This document shows, one piece after another, positions 1-8,897 of a stretch of DNA of 64,000 nucleotides. The position numbers and the translations under genes are program-made. The notes beneath the pieces are model-generated. The model had not been told where the DNA came from and made no database searches. It worked only from the letters and a program-made list of their open reading frames with translations. Location: assembly GCA_021201135.1 (NCBI GenBank), contig JAJQGT010000018.1, positions 3,254-67,253 of the forward strand, given 5' to 3'. The DNA comes from Oscillospiraceae bacterium (GTDB lineage Bacteria; Bacillota; Clostridia; Oscillospirales; Ruminococcaceae). The first letter of the stretch is position 1. Each line of letters begins with the position of its first letter.

Positions 1-22
1 TAAAGGCTCACGTTGGTACAAA

Positions 23-2482
23 ATTTCAATCCACTCCCTCCGTGGGGAGGGAGACAGGAAGAAAAAGCAGGAGAAGAAGCCGCCGAAATATTTCAATCCA
101 CTCCCTCCGTGGGGAGGGAGACTCAAGCAATTCGTCTGTTGGTTTGTTGTAAGCTTTCATTTCAATCCACTCCCTCCGTGGGGAGGGAGACAAGTCGCAG
201 AATTAAAGGCTCACGTTGGTACAAAATTTCAATCCACTCCCTCCGTGGGGAGGGAGACCGTTTTCGCCGTCCTGTAGGTAGTTGATAGTTCCATTTCAAT
301 CCACTCCCTCCGTGGGGAGGGAGACAACGCAATATATCAAAGATATATATTGTAAAAAGTATTTCAATCCACTCCCTCCGTGGGGAGGGAGACGGTTCTC
401 TGGCTTGATGGCGTTGAAAGAAAGTAATTTCAATCCACTCCCTCCGTGGGGAGGGAGACAAAGTATCCTGCATTAGAGCAATAGTAAGTTGAATTTCAAT
501 CCACTCCCTCCGTGGGGAGGGAGACTTTTCTGCGCTATTCTTTATAAAATTCTTGGACATTTCAATCCACTCCCTCCGTGGGGAGGGAGACCAATATAGA
601 GCAGATGCGGCAGTTGCAAGAGGACGAATTTCAATCCACTCCCTCCGTGGGGAGGGAGACATTAAAGGATTTAGGCTATGAATTTGTTATTTGCAATTTC
701 AATCCACTCCCTCCGTGGGGAGGGAGACTATCAGAACCCGTAGACTATACCCCCTTACCAGAATTTCAATCCACTCCCTCCGTGGGGAGGGAGACTTGTA
801 ATAGCGGTATTAGTACTTCTATTCTTCAAAATTTCAATCCACTCCCTCCGTGGGGAGGGAGACCGATTAGAACCGGCTTCGTTAAGAGCATCGAGTAATT
901 TCAATCCACTCCCTCCGTGGGGAGGGAGACGTCCAACGGTGATAGTTCCGTTTGTCTTTTCGGATTTCAATCCACTCCCTCCGTGGGGAGGGAGACCGCT
1001 TGCAAGTCTTACACTGAAAAATCTCGAAGCATTTCAATCCACTCCCTCCGTGGGGAGGGAGACATAGACTATATTCTGTACAAAACTTTCGGCGTTCATT
1101 TCAATCCACTCCCTCCGTGGGGAGGGAGACGTGTGTGATACGAAAGACTGTTTTACCCTCTGGTAAATTTCAATCCACTCCCTCCGTGGGGAGGGAGACC
1201 TGTTCTACACTTTCAGGGTCTTCTGCACCATAGATTTCAATCCACTCCCTCCGTGGGGAGGGAGACACTCACTCTGAATCCTCCTCGTTTTCAGGCTCAA
1301 AATTTCAATCCACTCCCTCCGTGGGGAGGGAGACAGCATAAATTGCCTTCCTATCGTTCGCCGAGACATTTCAATCCACTCCCTCCGTGGGGAGGGAGAC
1401 TCAAATTTGACATCAAGCGTTATAGATGCACTGCCATTTCAATCCACTCCCTCCGTGGGGAGGGAGACCACTCGTCCCGTATCTTTGCGCCAGAGTAACC
1501 ACATTTCAATCCACTCCCTCCGTGGGGAGGGAGACGTTTCTTCTACTTCGTCATCGTTATTCAGGTCTACATTTCAATCCACTCCCTCCGTGGGGAGGGA
1601 GACATAGACTATATTCTGTACAAAACTTTCGGCGTTCATTTCAATCCACTCCCTCCGTGGGGAGGGAGACGTGTGTGATACGAAAGACTGTTTTACCCTC
1701 TGGTAAATTTCAATCCACTCCCTCCGTGGGGAGGGAGACCTGTTCTACACTTTCAGGGTCTTCTGCACCATAGATTTCAATCCACTCCCTCCGTGGGGAG
1801 GGAGACACTCACTCTGAATCCTCCTCGTTTTCAGGCTCAAAATTTCAATCCACTCCCTCCGTGGGGAGGGAGACAGCATAAATTGCCTTCCTATCGTTCG
1901 CCGAGACATTTCAATCCACTCCCTCCGTGGGGAGGGAGACTCAAATTTGACATCAAGCGTTATAGATGCACTGCCATTTCAATCCACTCCCTCCGTGGGG
2001 AGGGAGACCACTCGTCCCGTATCTTTGCGCCAGAGTAACCACATTTCAATCCACTCCCTCCGTGGGGAGGGAGACGTTTCTTCTACTTCGTCATCGTTAT
2101 TCAGGTCTACATTTCAATCCACTCCCTCCGTGGGGAGGGAGACTTGACACGATTCGGGTCACGGGGCTTTACGTTGAATTTCAATCCACTCCCTCCGTGG
2201 GGAGGGAGACATTTACTCCTCTGTGGTAGTAGTTTCTTCAGCAAGCATTTCAATCCACTCCCTCCGTGGGGAGGGAGACGATTGTAGCGCATTTTAGAAC
2301 GTCTCACAGCGCACATTTCAATCCACTCCCTCCGTGGGGAGGGAGACAATACCCGTGCCGAAACACGGGTATCTCGCCGAAAATTTCAATCCACTCCCTC
2401 CGTGGGGAGGGAGACATAGGTGCGTGTGATAGCACACCACACCTCAAAAATTTCAATCCACTCCCTCCGTGGGGAGGGAGAC
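23..2482 (-). CRISPR. Type I-C CRISPR array, 37 repeats, left end outside window
   Basis: Thirty-seven copies of a 33-bp repeat occur with 36 full spacers of 33-36 bp; the copies read as identical. On the minus strand each repeat begins GTCTCCCTCC and ends TGGATTGAAAT, the usual form of I-C repeats, with a perfect 8-bp stem (CTCCCTCC/GGAGGGAG) around a CCAC loop. The cas operon is also leftward and ends on the right side, so the leader end is at 2482 and the newest spacer should be 2416-2449. The window opens inside the array: bases 1-22 are the 3' part of a spacer identical to 204-225, so that spacer is at least partly duplicated. ORFs across the array are artefacts of the repeat. Confidence 0.98.
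1064..2143. repeat. Exact tandem duplication of an 8-spacer block inside the array
   Basis: Bases 1064-1603 and 1604-2143 are the same 540 bp, holding eight spacers and eight repeats in the same order. The duplicated block begins with the spacer starting ATAGACTATATTC and ends at a repeat boundary, as expected for unequal recombination between repeats. An assembly error is possible but would have had to respect repeat boundaries exactly. Confidence 0.95.
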
Positions 2483-2681
2483 AGCAAAACAGCACAAAGT
2501 TGTGGCTTGTTTTGCGAGGGCTGTTTCCGAAAGTGCCGATTTTGTTATACCTGCAGTTTTCGGAGACAGCAAAGTATATTACAATAAGTAATATATGTTT
2601 AAAGTTTTGAGTGCGAAGGTCGGGCGATTTTATGAGTGCTTGGACTTCGCACGGGTTCATGACCGCTATCGCAGGTTACTT
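2483..2681 (-). promoter_or_regulatory. CRISPR leader with three inverted repeats
   Basis: AT-rich non-coding DNA between the leader-proximal repeat and the toxin gene. Three dyads are visible: GCAAAACA/TGTTTTGC (2484-2491 and 2508-2515) touching the first repeat; CTGTTTCCGAAA (2521-2532) against TTTCGGAGACAG (2558-2569) with one mismatch; and TATATTAC/GTAATATA (2575-2582 and 2588-2595) with a 5-base spacer. On the minus strand the last dyad includes TAATAT, a possible -10 for pre-crRNA transcription. A further 8-bp dyad (2611-2618 and 2645-2652) lies just after the toxin stop and could be its terminator, though it lacks a good T run. That dyads may serve as spacer-integration or promoter sites is inference. 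Confidence 0.7.
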
Positions 2682-3095
2682 CTACTCTACCATTTCCAAA
2701 ATTTCCATAGGGCGAAGTGCCTTAACGGGGCTTCCCACAGAAGAGAGAAAGACTTGGTCTCTTGTTGCAATGAAGTCAGCGGCGGATTCCTTTACGCAAG
2801 AGGCTAAGACCGCATCCTCGAAGTCGGACATAGGAAGTTCTAATGCGTTAAGACATGCTTCTGCAGTGACAGGAGCAATTTCGAAAATCGAAAGAATTTC
2901 AAAGACAGCTTCCCTGGCATCAGATTCGCTCATTCCTTTCCGTGCAACATAATAGATGTCGGTTATAGTGTTGGCTGTCAGAATTCCGTCGATTTTGTCA
3001 TCAAGCACCGCTTTTATCAACGCATTCGCATTTTCAGACTCGGGACGGTTAAGAATTGCATCCAGAATTATGTTGGTGTCAAATGCTATCCTCAT
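2682..3095 (-). CDS. PIN-domain toxin (VapC-like)
   Basis: A 137-residue protein with the PIN-domain layout: FDTN near residue 6 (first acidic metal ligand), the DFEDA segment around residue 92, and a late TRD motif before the final strand. PIN toxins are Mg-dependent RNases, often cleaving tRNA or mRNA. Its start overlaps the stop of the upstream antitoxin by 4 bp (ATGA), the standard toxin-antitoxin layout. What is unusual is the place: the pair lies between cas2 and the CRISPR leader, where I-C loci normally have the leader directly. The substrate cannot be told from sequence. Confidence 0.85.
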   Translation of the reverse strand: MRIAFDTNIILDAILNRPESENANALIKAVLDDKIDGILTANTITDIYYVARKGMSESDAREAVFEILSIFEIAPVTAEACLNALELPMSDFEDAVLASCVKESAADFIATRDQVFLSSVGSPVKALRPMEILEMVE

Positions 3096-3316
3096 CTCAG
3101 GCGCTCCTCTCTCGCTTTGGCTACGTCTTCGTCACTCAGACTCATGTTGCCGAAAAGCCCTCGGACATGTTCCCACGAAGCCTTTTTATTAGGCTTTATC
3201 GTAACGAGTTTTGCAACCGCTTTTCCGTTACGAGTGATAATTACGTCCTGTTCCTGCGCCATGTTTACATACATGCCGGTGTTCATTTTCAAATCAGAGA
3301 TAGAAATCTGCTTCAT
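3092..3316 (-). CDS. Phd/YefM-family antitoxin
   Basis: A 74-residue protein whose N-terminus (ISISDLKMN, then VIITRNGKAVAKLV) has the Phd/YefM DNA-binding fold pattern, with a basic and acidic C-terminal tail that would wrap the toxin. The ATG at 3316 is preceded by AAAGGAG at good spacing. It has its own promoter (3360-3389), so the pair can be transcribed apart from the cas operon. Proteins of this type bind and silence the partner toxin and usually repress their own promoter. Confidence 0.85.
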   Translation of the reverse strand: MKQISISDLKMNTGMYVNMAQEQDVIITRNGKAVAKLVTIKPNKKASWEHVRGLFGNMSLSDEDVAKAREERLR

Positions 3317-3359
3317 AATGGTCTCCTTTCGTGAGATAATATTTTCAATCGGTACTGTT

Positions 3360-3389
3360 ATTATATCACAAAAGTGCTCTTTATGTCAA
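3360..3389 (-). promoter_or_regulatory. Sigma-A promoter of the toxin-antitoxin pair
   Basis: On the minus strand TTGACA (3384-3389), an 18-base spacer and TATAAT (3360-3365) are perfect hexamers, 44 bp upstream of the antitoxin start. Confidence 0.85.
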
Positions 3390-3427
3390 CAAAACAGCAC
3401 TGTTTTTTGAAAATAAATCGCACGCTT

Positions 3428-3727
3428 TCATACCATCAACGTTCCTTCCGGGTCATACGAATCCTTCACGCCGAAGTGTTCGATTTTGGTCTGGTACTTG
3501 TTGCCGAGGTAGTAGAACCTGAGGCTGTCGCGGAACGGGTCCATTATCTCCAAAAGCTTTGCCTGGAGAAGGCGGCACTGGGCGGCATCGAGGAGGCACT
3601 CGAAGACGGAGTTTTGCACCCTCTGACCGTAGTTTGTGCACTGCTTCGCGATTTTTCTGAGGCGCTTTCTGCCGGCGGCGTCCTCGGTGTTCACGTCATA
3701 GGTTATCAATACGAGCACTTCCCTCAC
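3428..3727 (-). CDS. cas2: CRISPR-associated endonuclease Cas2
   Basis: A 99-residue protein with the Cas2 ferredoxin-like start (VLVLITYDVNTED, catalytic-type Asp at residue 11) and the VQNSVFECLL strand. With Cas1 it forms the spacer-integration complex; Cas2 mainly acts as the dimeric scaffold. It starts with GTG directly after the cas1 stop (TAG-GTG), so translation is coupled. It is the last gene of the cas operon. The usual neighbour, the array leader, is displaced about 950 bp by the toxin-antitoxin pair. Confidence 0.97.
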   Translation of the reverse strand: MREVLVLITYDVNTEDAAGRKRLRKIAKQCTNYGQRVQNSVFECLLDAAQCRLLQAKLLEIMDPFRDSLRFYYLGNKYQTKIEHFGVKDSYDPEGTLMV

Positions 3728-4759
3728 CTACTTCCACAAAAACGGCGGATATGTGTCAAGGTCTCCGCGAAGATATCTCGAAAGAAGCTGTGCCTGCACC
3801 GCGGGGACCAATCCCCAGGGAATCTTTTCGCCGAGATACGGGTGGGTGATTTTCTCGCGCTTGTGCTCCTGCCAGGCTTTGAGGAAGGTCTTTCTCGCGT
3901 CGTCCGACATGATGACTGCGCCGCTGTCGAGGAAGTCGAAGTCCTTCCTGTTAAACCGACGATTGTTGATGAGCGTCAGCACGAACCGGTCGGCAATACA
4001 GGGGCGGAGCTCCTCCATCAGGTCAAGCGCAAGGGACTTTCTCCCCGGACGGGCTGTGTGCATGAAGCCGACATAGCTGTCGAGCCCGACTGCCTCAAGA
4101 GCCGAGGCGCAGTCGTTCGTGAGAAGCGAATAGGCGAACGACAAAAGCGCATTGGTCGGGTCAAGCGGCGGACGGCGGCTTCTCACGGTGAAGCGAAAAA
4201 GCTCCTTGTCACCAAGAATCATCTCGTCGAAGGCGTCGAAATAGGCGTTTGCGGCGACACCCTCGAAACCACGAAGGCTGTCGGTGTCAGTCGCCTCCGA
4301 AATCATCGGGATGTAGCTCTTGAGCTGGTCGGAAGCGATTCTTAAGATATTGTCGTCGACACGCATGCCGTGGTCGCGCCTCGTTCTCTCGACGCTCTTT
4401 CGGCAGTTGTAGACCTTCCCGAGAATAAAGCACTTCGCGATTTCAACACTCTTTTCGGGATTGTCGGTGACACGGTACTGAGTCTGCCGGAGGAGGACGT
4501 TTCCGTGAGTGATTCCCGTCGTCCTCGCCAGGAATTTTCCTCTCGGGGAGAAGAACGCAAGGTTCACTTCCCTGTCGGCGCAGGCGCCCATAAGCGAAGG
4601 GCTTGCGCCAGCATAGGAAAAGGACATGATGCTCTCAAGAGTGTGAAGAGGATAACGCCCCGCGACGGTGTCTCCCCTCTTCACGACAACATTCTCGCCG
4701 TCGAGCGTGAGATAGGCGTCCTCGCTCATGACATAGAGCGTATTCAGAAGCTTTTTCAT
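3728..4759 (-). CDS. cas1: CRISPR-associated endonuclease Cas1, type I-C
   Basis: A 343-residue integrase of the adaptation complex. The metal-binding residues are all visible: Glu166 in LRGFEGVAA, His234 in GFMHTARPGR and Asp246 in LALDLMEELRP. It catalyses joining of new spacers at the leader-proximal repeat together with Cas2, and in I-C systems with Cas4. Its start overlaps the end of cas4 (ATGA), and cas2 follows with no gap. Length and motifs are those of an intact protein. Confidence 0.98.
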   Translation of the reverse strand: MKKLLNTLYVMSEDAYLTLDGENVVVKRGDTVAGRYPLHTLESIMSFSYAGASPSLMGACADREVNLAFFSPRGKFLARTTGITHGNVLLRQTQYRVTDNPEKSVEIAKCFILGKVYNCRKSVERTRRDHGMRVDDNILRIASDQLKSYIPMISEATDTDSLRGFEGVAANAYFDAFDEMILGDKELFRFTVRSRRPPLDPTNALLSFAYSLLTNDCASALEAVGLDSYVGFMHTARPGRKSLALDLMEELRPCIADRFVLTLINNRRFNRKDFDFLDSGAVIMSDDARKTFLKAWQEHKREKITHPYLGEKIPWGLVPAVQAQLLSRYLRGDLDTYPPFLWK

Positions 4760-5442
4760 TGGCAGTCCTCCTCAAGAGAATCGTTCAGCGATTCGCTGAT
4801 GTATGCCTTTGCGCTTTTCACCTTCGTGAGCTTCGGCAGACAGAGCTCCTTCATCGAGCAGGACTGACAGCCCTTCTTCGGTCTGACCTTCGGGGTGTAA
4901 CCCCGCTCGAAAAGCTCGTGCATCTCCTTGAGAGCCGATTCAACCTCCGCCCGAAGTTCTGGCGTAAACTCAATCTCAACCCGTCGTTTTATCTCGCCGT
5001 AGTAGAGCGCGCCGGCGGGAATGTGGCAACAAAGCATTTCCTCGAGGCACATTGCCTGTCCGCAGAGCTGATGGGCGTCGCCGGTGTCTTCGCGGGGCTT
5101 GCCACGCTTGTACTCAATCGGATAAGGAAGCCACTTTCCGTCCCTGCCGGAGAGCGGAATCCCGTCGTCCGAACGGTGGAATTCGAGAACATCACACTGT
5201 CCCGAAAACCCGAGCCTTGATGAGCGGAGATAAACGCCACGGGTGACGACGGTGTCTCCCCTGCTCTCGACAAGCTCGCTGTCGTGTGCCCGCTCGTGAA
5301 AGATGTCGCCGTCGACGGTGAGATGGTTTTCGCTCCAGAGTCCTTCGATGGCAGTCAGCGCCCATCTTCGCCTGCAAAATATAAAGTTCTGCAAACCGAA
5401 AAGCTGGAGATAGTCGTCTTCCTTATACTCAGACACCGTCAA
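4756..5442 (-). CDS. cas4: CRISPR-associated exonuclease Cas4
   Basis: A 228-residue RecB-family nuclease that selects PAM-adjacent prespacers and trims their ends before integration. The PD-(D/E)XK residues Asp84 (QCDVLEF) and Glu110/Lys112 (IEYKRG) are present, as are four Fe-S cluster cysteines, Cys23 and C-terminal Cys192, Cys195 and Cys201. The frame overlaps the end of cas7. The start may be TTG at 5442 or GTG at 5436; the second is better placed after GGAAG. Confidence 0.96.
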   Translation of the reverse strand: MTVSEYKEDDYLQLFGLQNFIFCRRRWALTAIEGLWSENHLTVDGDIFHERAHDSELVESRGDTVVTRGVYLRSSRLGFSGQCDVLEFHRSDDGIPLSGRDGKWLPYPIEYKRGKPREDTGDAHQLCGQAMCLEEMLCCHIPAGALYYGEIKRRVEIEFTPELRAEVESALKEMHELFERGYTPKVRPKKGCQSCSMKELCLPKLTKVKSAKAYISESLNDSLEEDCQ

Positions 5443-6298
5443 TCACTTCCGGTTCGAGTCCTTCCAGAGGATGAACGATGATATCGTAATCGTCGGCAGA
5501 GGTAGGCAGTTCGTTTTCGTTCTTGAGCTTGACTTCAATACTGCGATGAACTTTTGCGGTCGAATACTGCCCGCCCTTGCAGTTGTGCCTGAACCAGAAA
5601 ACCTTAAGGATTTCCATCGAGCCGTCGGGACGGGCGGAAGACGAATCGTTCTCAAAGAGTGTCCTCAGGCATCCCTTGATAACCCCGGCATCCTCTTCAC
5701 TGAACCCGGTCTTCTCCGCAAGCTGAACGTTTATCGAGCCTTTGATGGTGTAGAGACCATAGCGAACCATGTGCTTCTGACCCATGGTGTCAGGACTCTT
5801 CTTGCCATCTTTGGTTTCTTCTCCGTTTACGCTTTTTGTAATCTGTATGGACAGCAGTTCTATCGGAGAACTGCTTACAGACTGATGAATCGAGACCGGA
5901 CCTCTCACGCCGACAGAGGTGCTTCCGTCGTCGGAATCGTCCTTCTTGCCCTTGCCTTTGAAAGCAAACACCTGACCGAAGCTTCTGACATCAAGCCACT
6001 TCTCACAAGCGGCTTCTGCATACTCGTTTCTGCTAGTGATTCCTTTGAGAGAAGCTTCTGCTCGCTTGCTAAGGCTTGTAAAGCCGTCGTCACAACGTTC
6101 GTCGGACTGGACAAAAATGCTGTGTCCCATATCCTGCATTCTGTTTCTGATTTTGCGCTTGATGCAGACGTCGGACATTTCTCCGAATCCGTCGTAGGTT
6201 GTCCTCGGACGGTTGCCGTTGAGCGGATCGCCGTTTGCGTTTGCCATTGTGACCGATGCCAATACCACGAAATCAATTTTGTTGCTGAGAATTGCCAT
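5429..6298 (-). CDS. cas7c: Cascade backbone protein Cas7 (Csd2 family)
   Basis: A 289-residue protein with the I-C Cas7 start (FVVLASVTMANANGDPLNGN) and the internal VRGPVSIHQS segment typical of the Csd2 family. Several copies line the crRNA in the Cascade complex. It lies 1 bp after cas8c and its end overlaps cas4. The ATG is preceded by GGAGG. No defects are visible. Confidence 0.96.
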   Translation of the reverse strand: MAILSNKIDFVVLASVTMANANGDPLNGNRPRTTYDGFGEMSDVCIKRKIRNRMQDMGHSIFVQSDERCDDGFTSLSKRAEASLKGITSRNEYAEAACEKWLDVRSFGQVFAFKGKGKKDDSDDGSTSVGVRGPVSIHQSVSSSPIELLSIQITKSVNGEETKDGKKSPDTMGQKHMVRYGLYTIKGSINVQLAEKTGFSEEDAGVIKGCLRTLFENDSSSARPDGSMEILKVFWFRHNCKGGQYSTAKVHRSIEVKLKNENELPTSADDYDIIVHPLEGLEPEVIDGV

Positions 6299-6299
6299 T

Positions 6300-8123
6300 T
6301 TAAATTTCCTCCGATTCTGTAATTTCTGATTCTTTGTCTTCTTTTAACTTATAAAGCTCTTTACGCTGCAGATAATAGCCCAAGAGATAGGTGTCGTCGA
6401 GACGATGATTCATAAATGCTCCGTCTTCTTCTTTGAATGTTGCAAAGATGTCACCCATGAGATCTTCTAATTCCGCTCTCTTCCATGGTGAAAGCTTCTG
6501 CATATAAGGCACAAGTCTCTCCTTGAGAATCGCCACCGTACTACTGGGTCTTTCGCAGAACATCGAAAGCATACGGACGGCGTTCGGCTCACGGGTTTCA
6601 CCCTTGTCGTAAGTTATTCTCTCCGCATACTCCATTACCGCCAGAAGCCTCCCAAAAAGATAGCTCCGATCATTTTTTGCAGTGTCAAGCTGCATTGTCC
6701 ATACCTCCTTATTGAGCAAGTCGTTGTGATATTTTCTGATTACCGCACAAGCGGTATATAGTACAAGCTGATAGTTGTAGTATTCCTTATAACACTGCGG
6801 TTGGGAAGCCTTTATTGTCAAAGAACGTACAAGGCTTGCCGAAATCGGCGCCGATTCGGTCATGCACAAAAGAAGCCTCTTCATCTGCTCTTTCATAACC
6901 CTGTCATCTACATCGATAAATTTTCCACGCTCCGTACCGAAAGAACACCTTACAATATCGTCAAGCCTCGGCGTTTGAACTGTATAAATGCCACCCTTTG
7001 TTCTCTTAGGAAAGCAAGCTGTCATATACCAGTTTTCAATTCTTCCGTAGTAGTCAGACGCTTTCTTTTCGCTGTAGTAAGTAATAGACAATCTGCCCGT
7101 AGTTGCAGCATCAAAAGTTACTATGCAAACGTCGTCTTCATCGGGAAGCTCATTTTTATAGCCACGGATGGTATCACTAAGCAGTTGTTTGTATTCGCTC
7201 GGTTCAATCGGTGTCTCGACATCATCGTCATCACCGAAAAGGTCATCAGTCGGCTTGAAGACCGGCTTACCATTCGGATTCCAACAGATGATAGTGCAAC
7301 CGCCTCTGACCACTCCTTCATTCGCCGCCAGCCACCTGAGTGCACAGTGTGTTTTCTGCGACGAAGTGAATCCAACTTCTGCGGCTTGCTCCGCTTCAAG
7401 GAATCTGCCTTTGTACGCAAACACTCTGTCTGTGTCCTTCTGAGAAATGAGCTTTGCGCCGTAATTGCTCTGTACAATCGCTCGAGGATGCCTTGACGTG
7501 GATATATCCTGTTCGCCAGAAATCAGACAGAAGCATTTTTCCCTCTGAGAATCAAGCAAACCAAGGTAATAATTCTCCCAAGCCTTGAGAGTGGCACGGT
7601 CTCTCCAACATTCGTCAACATCGTCTGAGCCGTAAACTCTCCACCTGACTATGTACTTTGCATATTTGCTACTTGCAAAGGACGTGTTTTCGTCGAGGGT
7701 TATAAGACCGCAATTCTGCAAATCGCTGAGAATGGTTTCACCGAGAATGTACTTCCTCACGGCTTCAACCTTAGGAGTTGAATACTCCGAATCAGCCCAA
7801 GCGGACAATATGGCAACATAATTTTCATACTTATCCTTGACCACATTGGAAAGATACTGAAGTTGATCGCTCAGTGGATGTGCATCCGGTTTAGTTCCAC
7901 CTCTGTCAGCGGACTCCTCCGTCACAGGGATTATCGTTTTTCCGCTTTCTTTTGTCAGTGCAGACGCCTCATAAAATGTCCCATCAGCTTTCAGTGAGAT
8001 CTCAATCTGTGCATTGACAACCATGTGACACATCGGAGAAAGTGGCTCTTTGCCCTCTATGTACACACCCGCAAGGTGGGCGTGGTTGTCATAGGTCTCG
8101 TAGGCTTTCTGCCATATGCTCAT
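6300..8123 (-). CDS. cas8c: Cascade large subunit Cas8c (Csd1 family)
   Basis: A 607-residue protein of the Csd1 family, recognised by its SPMCHMVV N-terminal region, the HCALRWLAA segment after a run of conserved aromatic residues, and the C-terminal YLLGYYLQRKELY motif. It recognises the PAM and helps place Cas3; in I-C loci an internal start inside cas8c also makes the small subunit Cas11c (known for the type, not checked here). The start overlaps the cas5c stop by 4 bp. Confidence 0.96.
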   Translation of the reverse strand: MSIWQKAYETYDNHAHLAGVYIEGKEPLSPMCHMVVNAQIEISLKADGTFYEASALTKESGKTIIPVTEESADRGGTKPDAHPLSDQLQYLSNVVKDKYENYVAILSAWADSEYSTPKVEAVRKYILGETILSDLQNCGLITLDENTSFASSKYAKYIVRWRVYGSDDVDECWRDRATLKAWENYYLGLLDSQREKCFCLISGEQDISTSRHPRAIVQSNYGAKLISQKDTDRVFAYKGRFLEAEQAAEVGFTSSQKTHCALRWLAANEGVVRGGCTIICWNPNGKPVFKPTDDLFGDDDDVETPIEPSEYKQLLSDTIRGYKNELPDEDDVCIVTFDAATTGRLSITYYSEKKASDYYGRIENWYMTACFPKRTKGGIYTVQTPRLDDIVRCSFGTERGKFIDVDDRVMKEQMKRLLLCMTESAPISASLVRSLTIKASQPQCYKEYYNYQLVLYTACAVIRKYHNDLLNKEVWTMQLDTAKNDRSYLFGRLLAVMEYAERITYDKGETREPNAVRMLSMFCERPSSTVAILKERLVPYMQKLSPWKRAELEDLMGDIFATFKEEDGAFMNHRLDDTYLLGYYLQRKELYKLKEDKESEITESEEI

Positions 8124-8869
8124 GCGTTCACCTCCTCAAATTCAGACTCGTCAAACTCCTCGAGCCCGACAAAATTATTTTCTTCCTTGCCGAATTTCTT
8201 CATGTTCATCTGCCTTACGAATTCGGTTATAGGGCAATCCTCGGGTCTCGGGAACTCGATTATGCCTCCGTGCTTCATGACCGGATAGAAGAATCTCTTT
8301 GTGAGACGGCCCTTGGTTTCCTCATCATATGCCTCGTCGGGATAGGTCAAGCCATGATACATAAGACCGAATGAGAGCTCGTTAAAGTCTCCCCTGTCGT
8401 ATACGCTTTCTCCCTCGCCGAAAGTACAAGGTTCAACGTAGCCCTGACACTCCTTCGAGCCGAGGAAAATGTCACGCCTGCCACCTCTTCTGATGCTTCT
8501 TTTAGCAATCTCATGATGCTTGTTCTCGTTCCTATCGCACTCAAGATTGTCGCGGTTGTAATTCCATTCAAAATGAGCCTGAACCTGATAGCAACAGTCC
8601 TTGAGATAAGTACAGTAGGACAGGTCGTTGCCACCGGTCCATTTCAGCGGACGGATGCCCTTGGTCTCGGTCTGAATGGAATTCATCACCCTGATTTTGT
8701 CGACATACCAGATGATTGACGGCTTCCAGTATATGGAGTGCATGATGCCCTTTATAGCTTCGTATGTCGGAATAAGATAGCTGCACTTCTCCCCGCCGAT
8801 ACGGGTTATCGGGTCTGAAAAGAGAGCATAATCTCCGTATACCTTGAACTGCACAATATTCGGATGCAA
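8120..8869 (-). CDS. cas5c: Cas5c, crRNA-processing Cascade subunit
   Basis: The protein begins with the Cas5 glycine-rich pattern (VQFKVYGDYALFSDPITR) and carries the I-C type lysine/tyrosine-rich core. In type I-C, Cas5 replaces Cas6 and cuts the repeat RNA, which fits the absence of a cas6 here. The open frame extends to 9025 inside cas3, but I place the start at a TTG (8867-8869), eight bases after a perfect AGGAGG and 28 bp after the cas3 stop; this gives 249 residues, the usual family size, and starts directly before the conserved motif. Confidence 0.93.
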   Translation of the reverse strand: MHPNIVQFKVYGDYALFSDPITRIGGEKCSYLIPTYEAIKGIMHSIYWKPSIIWYVDKIRVMNSIQTETKGIRPLKWTGGNDLSYCTYLKDCCYQVQAHFEWNYNRDNLECDRNENKHHEIAKRSIRRGGRRDIFLGSKECQGYVEPCTFGEGESVYDRGDFNELSFGLMYHGLTYPDEAYDEETKGRLTKRFFYPVMKHGGIIEFPRPEDCPITEFVRQMNMKKFGKEENNFVGLEEFDESEFEEVNA

Positions 8870-8897
8870 ATTTAACACCTCCTGCAAAATTATAGTT

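Noticed and set aside
13-2610. Many open frames on both strands across the CRISPR array
   Set aside because: They are made of the translated 33-bp repeat (PPWGGR, SPRREWIE and the like) and have no ribosome sites.
3391-3407. A short AAAACAG-CA-CTGTTTT palindrome near the cas2 stop, as a terminator
   Set aside because: The stem is weak and AT-rich with a two-base loop; it sits upstream of, not after, the leftward toxin-antitoxin transcript start.
3374-4345. A 323-codon rightward open frame
   Set aside because: It is antisense to cas1 and cas2, which have clear catalytic motifs; its protein has no recognisable pattern.
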